From Spirochaetaceae bacterium (GTDB lineage Bacteria; Spirochaetota; Spirochaetia; Treponematales; Treponemataceae), in the NCBI GenBank assembly GCA_017936665.1, contig JAGBFB010000019.1, positions 1-55,315 of the forward strand: DNA of 55,315 nt, written 5' to 3'. The notes under the pieces are model-generated. The model saw nothing but the letters and a program-made list of their open reading frames with translations, ran no database searches and had not been told where the DNA came from. Shown here in pieces: positions 52,563 through 55,315 of the stretch. Every line of letters starts with the position of its first letter. Within the stretch, counting starts at the first letter, position 1. Made by a program: the position numbers and the translations under genes.

Positions 52563-54449
52563 ATGAATAATTTATTAGAACTTTCAAATGAACAACTTAC
52601 ATCTTCGCTTTCAAAAATGATTTTATCAGCTTCTGGCTGGCGGACAATTTTTGCAAAATCTGGTGAAGAACAGGATAATACAACTGAAATAACAGATGGT
52701 CTTGCAGGAATTTCACTTTTAATAGGAAAATCCTTTTGTGATTGGTTTTCAAAAGAATTTTCACAGATTAAAAACAAACGCATAGTTTTAGCTTGTGATA
52801 CTCGTCCAACAGGAAAAACAATTGCAGATTATGTTTTGCGTTCTGTAATAGCTTCTGGATTTGACATTCGTTATGTAGGAGTTGCTTCTGCACCAGAAGT
52901 TATGGCTTATGCTCGTAAACTTGATGGATTTATCTATATATCTGCAAGTCATAATCCAATCGGACATAATGGAATTAAGTTTGGCTTAAATGACGGTGGC
53001 GTAATCGACGGTGAAAAATCAAAAGTTCTAATAGAAAGTTTTAAAAATCTTTGTAATCAAGATGATGCAAGTGAAATTGCAAAAAATCTTTTTTCTTCTT
53101 GTAATCAAGATTTATTAAAAGAAGTTTATCAAAAGACAGAATTTTATAAAAAAGAATGTTTACAAAGTTATTCTGAATTTTTTTATGAAATAACAGCGGC
53201 ATCAAAGGATGATGGAATTATAAAACCAATTTTTTCTTCAATAAAGAAATCTATAAAAGAAAATCCAATTTCAGTTGCTTGCGATTTAAATGGAAGTGCA
53301 AGATGTCTTTCTATTGATTCAAAAATTTTTGCAGAAAATGAAATTCCATTTTTTACTATAAATGATGAAGCCTTCAAAATTGCTCATGAAATTATTCCAG
53401 AACCAGAAAATTTGATTTACTGTGCAGACTTTATGAAAAAACTTCATTCTGAAGGTAATAATTCTGTCAAATTAGGATATATGCCCGATTGTGATGGGGA
53501 CAGAGGAAATATCGTTTATTGGAGTGATGATGAAAATCAGCCTAAAATATTAAAAGCACAAGAAGTTTTTTCTTTGTCAGTTTTATCAGAACTTGCTTTT
53601 ATGGATTATTTGGCAGATAAATTTCCTCAATTCAATAGCGAAAAAAAAGCAATTTCTGTAAATGATCCAACTTCCATGAGAATTGAAGAAATTGCAAAAT
53701 GTTTTAATGTTGAAGTTCACCGAGCAGAAGTAGGGGAAGCTAATGTTGTAAATCTTGCTCGAGAATTACGAAATCAAAATTATCAGGTGAGAATTTTAGG
53801 TGAAGGTTCTAACGGAGGAACAATTACAAATCCTGCGGCAGTTCGAGATCCTATAAATACAATTTTTGCTTTATTAAAATTACTTTGCTTAAAAGATGAA
53901 GTTTTACCTAACGGAAAAGTCGTGTTAGGTTTATTTCATCGTTGGTGTAAATTTTCAGGGAATGAATCACTTTACAGAGAAAATTTTACTCTTGATGATG
54001 TTACTAAAACTTTACCAAAATATATTACAACTGGAGTATCAGAACCTAGAGCAATTCTCCATATTCAAAATTCAAATCACAGTGACTTAAAATCAAAATA
54101 TCAAAAGAATTTTGAAAAATTTTGGCAAGAAAAAAAATCTTATCTTTTTGAACGATATGGAATTTCTTCTTGGCAAGCAGTTTGTAATAATGGAACAAAG
54201 CAAACAAACGGTTTGACTGATTTTTCCGTTTCTGCAAGAGGTGGATTGAAAATTATCTTCTATAACGAAGAAAAAAATCCAATTTCATTTATTTGGATGA
54301 GAGGAAGTGGAACTGAAAGTGCTTTTAGAGTTATGTGTGATGTAAAAGTTTTGGATAATTCTGAAATATCTTTAACTAAAGCTACAGAATTTGAAAAAGA
54401 ACTTTTAGAGTATCATTCTAATCTTATAAAACTTTCGGATAGCATTTAA
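52563..54449 (+). CDS. phosphoglucomutase/phosphomannomutase family enzyme
   Basis: 628 residues. Phosphoserine loop YISASHNPIGHNGIKFG, metal loop PDCDGDRGNIV, sugar-binding loop GEGSNGGTITNP and a C-terminal phosphate-binding RGSGTESAFRVM. It is about 50-80 residues longer than typical members, mostly in inserts between the second and third domains. It interconverts hexose 1- and 6-phosphates; glucose versus mannose specificity is undetermined. Confidence 0.9.
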   Translation: MNNLLELSNEQLTSSLSKMILSASGWRTIFAKSGEEQDNTTEITDGLAGISLLIGKSFCDWFSKEFSQIKNKRIVLACDTRPTGKTIADYVLRSVIASGFDIRYVGVASAPEVMAYARKLDGFIYISASHNPIGHNGIKFGLNDGGVIDGEKSKVLIESFKNLCNQDDASEIAKNLFSSCNQDLLKEVYQKTEFYKKECLQSYSEFFYEITAASKDDGIIKPIFSSIKKSIKENPISVACDLNGSARCLSIDSKIFAENEIPFFTINDEAFKIAHEIIPEPENLIYCADFMKKLHSEGNNSVKLGYMPDCDGDRGNIVYWSDDENQPKILKAQEVFSLSVLSELAFMDYLADKFPQFNSEKKAISVNDPTSMRIEEIAKCFNVEVHRAEVGEANVVNLARELRNQNYQVRILGEGSNGGTITNPAAVRDPINTIFALLKLLCLKDEVLPNGKVVLGLFHRWCKFSGNESLYRENFTLDDVTKTLPKYITTGVSEPRAILHIQNSNHSDLKSKYQKNFEKFWQEKKSYLFERYGISSWQAVCNNGTKQTNGLTDFSVSARGGLKIIFYNEEKNPISFIWMRGSGTESAFRVMCDVKVLDNSEISLTKATEFEKELLEYHSNLIKLSDSI

Positions 54450-54476
54450 TTTGTTTTTTACTTGCTTTTTAATCCA

Positions 54477-54505
54477 TTGTCAAATATTTTAAAATATGGT
54501 AAGAT
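54477..54505 (+). promoter_or_regulatory. promoter of the DUF3276 gene
   Basis: TTGTCA (54477-54482), 17-bp spacer, TAAGAT (54500-54505); leader of about 25 nt with AAGAGG. Confidence 0.55.
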
Positions 54506-54536
54506 TTTTGTAAAATAACTGTTTAAGAGGTTTCAG

Positions 54537-54947
54537 ATGGGAGTTCGCGGAGAATTATATACTACACAAGTTGTTCTTGATAATAGAACCTATTTTTTTA
54601 ATGTAAAAGAAAACCGCACCGGTGATGTCTTTTTACAGGTTGTAGAAAGTAAAAGTAAAAATGGTGAAGATTTTGATCGCCATGCTATTGTTATTTTTGC
54701 AGAAGAAATGCAAAAGTTTTGCAAAGGATTTGAAAATTCCCTTGCTTTTATAGAAAAAAATCAAAAAGAACAAAAGAAAAAAGCAGCTGAAAAGAAAGCA
54801 AGTAAGTCATCAAAATCAGGAGATGCATCTGGAAGAAAAAAGATAATGAAAAAGAAATCAACTGAAGATGATAGAAAACTTGAGGATGATGGAATCAAAC
54901 GTTCTGGAAAAATTCATGTTGTTTCAAAAAGAACAACAAAAGAATAA
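54537..54947 (+). CDS. Pur-alpha-like DUF3276 nucleic-acid-binding protein
   Basis: 136 residues: a PUR domain at about 1-80 (RGELYTTQVVLDNRTYFFNVKEN, DVFLQVVESK, AIVIFAEEMQKFCKGFENSL) followed by a lysine-rich tail (QKEQKKKAAEKK, GRKKIMKKK). Homologues such as Borrelia BpuR bind single-stranded nucleic acids and regulate lipoprotein expression and their own mRNA. A similar RNA-binding regulator role is inferred. Confidence 0.85.
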   Translation: MGVRGELYTTQVVLDNRTYFFNVKENRTGDVFLQVVESKSKNGEDFDRHAIVIFAEEMQKFCKGFENSLAFIEKNQKEQKKKAAEKKASKSSKSGDASGRKKIMKKKSTEDDRKLEDDGIKRSGKIHVVSKRTTKE

Positions 54948-54977
54948 TTAATAATTTTTGTTACGGAGGATAAGTTT

Positions 54978-55286
54978 ATGGCATTTATGGATAAAGTAAA
55001 AGATTTTATGGACAAAGGTGTTGAAGTTTCAAAAAGTGCTTTGTCAAAGGCAGGAGAAGCTGTTCAAGATTTTGGCGATAAGAGTGTTACAAAAATAGAA
55101 ATAAAAAAACTTGAAAATAAACTTGAAAAACTTATCTGTGAATTAGGTTCTTATGTTTTTGATAAATTTGATGCAGAAAAAGTTGATATTTTGTCATCTT
55201 CTGATGATAAAGTTCAATCAATTATTACAAGCATTAACGAAATTAAGAACCAAATAGCATCTAAAAATGAAGAATTAGAAAAATAA
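54978..55286 (+). CDS. small helical/coiled-coil protein, unknown function
   Basis: 102 residues, no signal. An amphipathic start (MAFMDKVKDFMDKGVEVSKSALSKAGEAVQDFGDKS) is followed by a coiled coil (IEIKKLENKLEKLICELGSYVFDKF) and a second helix near the end. Strong site CGGAGGATAAG upstream. No family recognised. It probably follows the DUF3276 gene on the same transcript (30-nt gap). Confidence 0.65.
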   Translation: MAFMDKVKDFMDKGVEVSKSALSKAGEAVQDFGDKSVTKIEIKKLENKLEKLICELGSYVFDKFDAEKVDILSSSDDKVQSIITSINEIKNQIASKNEELEK

Positions 55287-55315
55287 ATTAAAAAAAAGTG
55301 AAAAAAAAATAAAAA

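Overview
The window is about 55 kb of AT-rich DNA (roughly 30 % G+C by eye) from a spirochaete, most likely a host-associated Treponema. Pointers to that group are a stand-alone FliG1-type motor switch protein, a Pur-alpha-like DUF3276 protein, a GH57/DUF4912 pair, BspA-type leucine-rich-repeat lipoproteins, an HTH-EIIA fusion, many spirochaete-type lipoboxes, and the gene orders gatCAB to fliG1, rplU-prp-rpmA-obg-nadD-yqeK-LCP-rsfS and tilS-ftsH to lepA. These identifications rest on motif recognition, not on database searches.

Layout. 1-4480 is an accessory patch: a frameshifted Rpn-type nuclease/transposase, a small XRE repressor with two matching palindromic operators, a single-repeat lipoprotein, and a large BspA-like lipoprotein whose DNA repeats are nearly identical. 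4480-4860 is a gene-free repeat region that resembles 16600-16893. 4932-16319 is a long co-directional run: a LolA-like protein, a RodZ-like protein, RimO, PcrA, GatC-GatA-GatB, an unknown protein, a small membrane protein and FliG1. 16320-17015 is gene-free, with a 157-bp palindromic element and a second copy of the intergenic repeat. 17016-21924 carries ribosome and assembly genes: L21, Prp, L27, Obg, NadD, YqeK, an LCP protein and RsfS. A hyperacidic 79-residue protein faces this cluster. 22392-33090 holds ispE, spoVG, tRNA-Gln, L25, tilS, ftsH, a large exported protein, an HtrA-like lipoprotein and lepA.

From 33094 the gene order is mixed. Minus-strand genes are a Maf/DUF115 protein with a PpiD-like chaperone, a SpoIIE/RsbU phosphatase, a GH57-like protein with DUF4912, RluA, an HTH-EIIA protein, cytidine deaminase, MnmA, a HAD phosphatase and a GH3-family adenylating enzyme. 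Plus-strand genes are tRNA-Asp, KamA/EpmB, a transglutaminase-like protein, a propeller-like protein, a degenerate M23 protein, a PlsC-like acyltransferase, a phosphohexomutase, DUF3276 and a small coiled-coil protein.

Most genes are housekeeping: translation and tRNA modification, envelope assembly, lipid and sugar metabolism, motility. The most interesting signals are: (1) a recurring promoter architecture in which the -10 box ends 6-11 nt before an ATG that lacks a Shine-Dalgarno, implying leaderless or near-leaderless mRNAs at eight or nine operon heads; (2) a GH57-family protein whose catalytic-motif residues appear replaced, paired with DUF4912; (3) an autoregulated XRE/lipoprotein module; (4) a C9/G9 tract plus hairpin in the leader of the GH3-family gene; (5) Prp next to an L27 with no visible cleavable extension; (6) MnmA lacking the usual second catalytic cysteine; (7) a family of structured intergenic repeats.
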